A stretch of 64,000 nt of DNA from Ruegeria sp. AD91A (lineage in GTDB: Bacteria > Pseudomonadota > Alphaproteobacteria > Rhodobacterales > Rhodobacteraceae), in assembly GCF_003443535.1 (NCBI RefSeq), contig NZ_CP031946.1:806001-870000 (forward strand), written 5' to 3'. Below the pieces are notes generated by a model that ran no database searches, was not told where the DNA came from, and saw only the letters and a list, made by a program, of their open reading frames with translations. The position numbers and the translations under genes were made by a program. Numbering within the stretch: the first letter of the stretch is position 1; every line of letters starts with the position of its first letter. Below, one piece after another: positions 62,200-64,000 of this stretch.

Positions 62200-64000
62200 T
62201 TATCGCGGGATCAGATTGGTTGTTCCGACAGCCGCGGCGCGGGCCAGATCAAGATCCAGTGACATGGGGATGTATTCGCCACGCCGCCACAACTGCGCCT
62301 GATCGTCATAGTAGCGTGACAGGAAATGACCCGATTGCCCGGTCGCCGTAATGAAGACCGAGCTGTTGGGGTCGGCGAAGTCATAAACCCCGCGATACCC
62401 GGCGCCGTGCACATTCTGGAACGGATCCGGCCCTTCGCCCGACGTGCGGCCTCGCAGCAGCGTGTTGTCGCCGCCACTGGTCGATTGGTGAATGTTAACA
62501 AAAAACCGCAATATGGGGGCGGATCCCAGCACGGGATGATCATGAGTTGCCTGATGCGCGTCGCCCCAACGCAGAGATTCAAGCGCGCTGCCATATCGTT
62601 CGGAGATCCAGATCAGCGCGTCGTCCAGCGCGAGCCGTGCCATTTCCGTGCAAGTCTCAACCGGTGCGCTTTGAATCACGTCGCACCAGACACCAGCGCC
62701 GTCAATTTCGCGATAGACCCGCTCGATGAACAGCGGTTCGACATGTTTGTATTCGCTGGCCAGTGGCCCAAGCTCGTCCGAGATCAGCCGGATTTGCAGC
62801 GCACGCAGCCAGGCCGCATAGATCAACGGCTCGGGCAGGTGTTCGTTCATCTCACCGTTCCAGTCCGCCAGCAGCGACAGCGCGATCTGGCGCTGACGCT
62901 CCAGAGTTCCTTCAGGGGCCGAAGCCCCGGTAAACCACAGATCGGCACCGATCAGCGGCAGCAGGGACCGCGCAGTAAAGCTGACCGTGTCCAATTGCGC
63001 TTCGATAAAACTGTCGCGGGTATGCACCTCGCGCGATTGCATCAGGCGTTCCCAGCGATGCACGCGCTGCGTATCACCCCATTCATACGAGACGTGCTCC
63101 GGAAACGGGCGGTCGATGATCTTGTTGTTCGTGTTGCCAAGAACACCGCCGACGGGGGCCACGAATTCCGGGTTGTCGGCATAGGGCAGGCGGCCTTGCC
63201 AGCGATTGGCTTCGATCCAGCCGGGCGATGGGATACGCCCACGGCTTTGGTTTTGCAGATCACGCCGTGGCATGGCGCCGATCAGCTTCATCCCAATCGT
63301 CGTCTTGTCGACCAGCGACAGATTCTGAGAAGGCGCGATGAACTGTTCACCGACCGCGATGGCCTGTTCCACGTTGTCGGCGTTCATCAGAGCCATGGAC
63401 GCCGACATCGACGTGTCTTGCGGGCTGAGCGCCGTCCAGGACAGAGATGCCACGTGGCCCGGCGGCGTGATGGTTTCCAGCTTGTAGTCCGTGCCCGGCA
63501 GCACCGGCCCATTGTCCGTCCAACGCAGGGTCAGCGTAACCGGAGCCTCACCCTTGATCTCTATGATCGAAGGGCGGGTCTGGAATTCCTTGAAGCCGGT
63601 CGGGGTCAGGTATTCCTCGGGGTTGTCAGGATTGAGCTGCTCGATATGAACGTCCTGATCGTCAAGATACGAGGATGTAAGTCCCCATCCCAACCGGTCG
63701 CTGCGTCCTGTCATGATGGCGGGCACACCCGGGATCGAGGCCCCGATGGCACCGCCTTTTTTCAGATCGAGATGCGCCAGGTACCAAATCCCGGGAGCAG
63801 TGAAACCCAAATGAGGGTCGTTGGCCAACAGAGTCCCGCCACTTGCAGAACGTGACGGCGCGGCGGTCCAGGCGTTTGACGCTCCGGCCAGACCACGTTT
63901 GGGAAGGGGTGAAAGAGGTGTTTCGGGAATATCCGTTCCCGCCGCATAACGCCGAAGATTTGGGAACAGCGTGGCATATTCCGGCAACGCCGCGATGCCG
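62200..64000 (-). CDS. penicillin acylase family protein (5' end beyond window)
   Basis: Ntn-hydrolase that cleaves amides such as acyl-homoserine lactones or penicillin side chains. The C-terminal 600 residues are present; the signal peptide and alpha chain lie beyond 64000. The beta-chain start motif GASNAWTAA (autoprocessing and nucleophile Ser) is about 44 codons in from the edge, followed by GGTLLANDPHLGFTAPGIWY, IPGVPAIMTGRSDRLGWGLT, and FVAPVGGVLGNTNNKI. In relatives it is periplasmic. Quorum-quenching activity is possible but not shown. Confidence 0.93.
   Translation of the reverse strand, partial: GIAALPEYATLFPNLRRYAAGTDIPETPLSPLPKRGLAGASNAWTAAPSRSASGGTLLANDPHLGFTAPGIWYLAHLDLKKGGAIGASIPGVPAIMTGRSDRLGWGLTSSYLDDQDVHIEQLNPDNPEEYLTPTGFKEFQTRPSIIEIKGEAPVTLTLRWTDNGPVLPGTDYKLETITPPGHVASLSWTALSPQDTSMSASMALMNADNVEQAIAVGEQFIAPSQNLSLVDKTTIGMKLIGAMPRRDLQNQSRGRIPSPGWIEANRWQGRLPYADNPEFVAPVGGVLGNTNNKIIDRPFPEHVSYEWGDTQRVHRWERLMQSREVHTRDSFIEAQLDTVSFTARSLLPLIGADLWFTGASAPEGTLERQRQIALSLLADWNGEMNEHLPEPLIYAAWLRALQIRLISDELGPLASEYKHVEPLFIERVYREIDGAGVWCDVIQSAPVETCTEMARLALDDALIWISERYGSALESLRWGDAHQATHDHPVLGSAPILRFFVNIHQSTSGGDNTLLRGRTSGEGPDPFQNVHGAGYRGVYDFADPNSSVFITATGQSGHFLSRYYDDQAQLWRRGEYIPMSLDLDLARAAAVGTTNLIPR

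Noticed and set aside
62326..63855. 509-codon plus-strand frame over the penicillin acylase gene
   Set aside because: Arg/Gln/His-rich translation with no start signal or domain; the minus-strand enzyme is convincing.
1..64000. CRISPR array, prophage, insertion sequence, tRNA or rRNA genes
   Set aside because: No regular direct-repeat/spacer array, transposase, phage structural gene, or cloverleaf/rRNA segment was recognised.

Overview
The window reads as a chromosomal segment of a marine alphaproteobacterium of the Roseobacter group (Rhodobacteraceae). It is GC-rich and densely coded. Lineage markers include dusB-ntrBC-ntrYX-trkAH-hfq-hflX, a fused ispDF, an L-carnitine dehydrogenase fused to a thioesterase, a Hint_2 protein and NtrC/NtrX proteins without the sigma-54 contact loop. 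I saw no rRNA, tRNA, prophage, insertion sequence or CRISPR array.

Layout. 1-3.2 kb: lptD (3' end cut by the window edge) and lptG, outer-membrane LPS export, with an 18-codon ORF where lptF would be expected. 3.3-6.3 kb: pepA, holC, an aldo/keto reductase. 6.4-11.1 kb: a carnitine catabolic island, with a CdhR-like GATase1/AraC regulator divergent from a BKACE-family dehydrocarnitine cleavage enzyme, a small Cys-rich exported protein, the carnitine dehydrogenase-thioesterase fusion and an SDR. The predicted path is carnitine -> 3-dehydrocarnitine -> betainyl-CoA + acetoacetate -> glycine betaine. 11.3-14.3 kb: an XRE regulator with a palindromic operator candidate, DUF2061 membrane protein, fatty acid desaturase, DMT exporter. 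14.3-19.2 kb (minus): DEAD-box helicase, glycosyltransferase, an unknown gene and prfC. 19.3-24 kb: SnoaL-like protein, an SDR with replaced catalytic residues, an AlkD-like repair protein, ArsM, an orphan ABC ATPase. 24-30.5 kb: surE-pcm-nlpD, a WYL-regulator/ABM pair with a perfect 12-bp-arm palindrome, tatABC, a DUF815 ATPase.

30.5-40.7 kb (mostly minus): SDR, an 82-aa PilP-like protein, purF, cvpA, radA, a coiled-coil membrane protein, PqiA-like, cytochrome b561, mlaF-mlaE-alr, plus a small plus-strand zinc-finger protein between purF and cvpA. 40.9-46.4 kb: GNAT, Hint protein, dnaB preceded by helically phased GGGATAAC repeats, pyrE, amtB. 46.6-48.7 kb (minus): ispDF-pgpA-pncC. 48.9-61.7 kb (plus): dusB-ntrB-ntrC-ntrY-ntrX-trkA-trkH-hfq-hflX, a nitrogen/redox sensing and potassium uptake block, with one lipoprotein gene on the other strand. 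61.7-64 kb: SnoaL-like protein and a penicillin-acylase family enzyme (5' end beyond the window).

Most genes are housekeeping. The less ordinary parts are the missing lptF, the carnitine island with its extra small Cys-rich protein and SDR, several well-formed operator candidates next to local regulators, the phased repeats upstream of dnaB, and small unexplained proteins (PilP-like, zinc-finger, Cys-rich).
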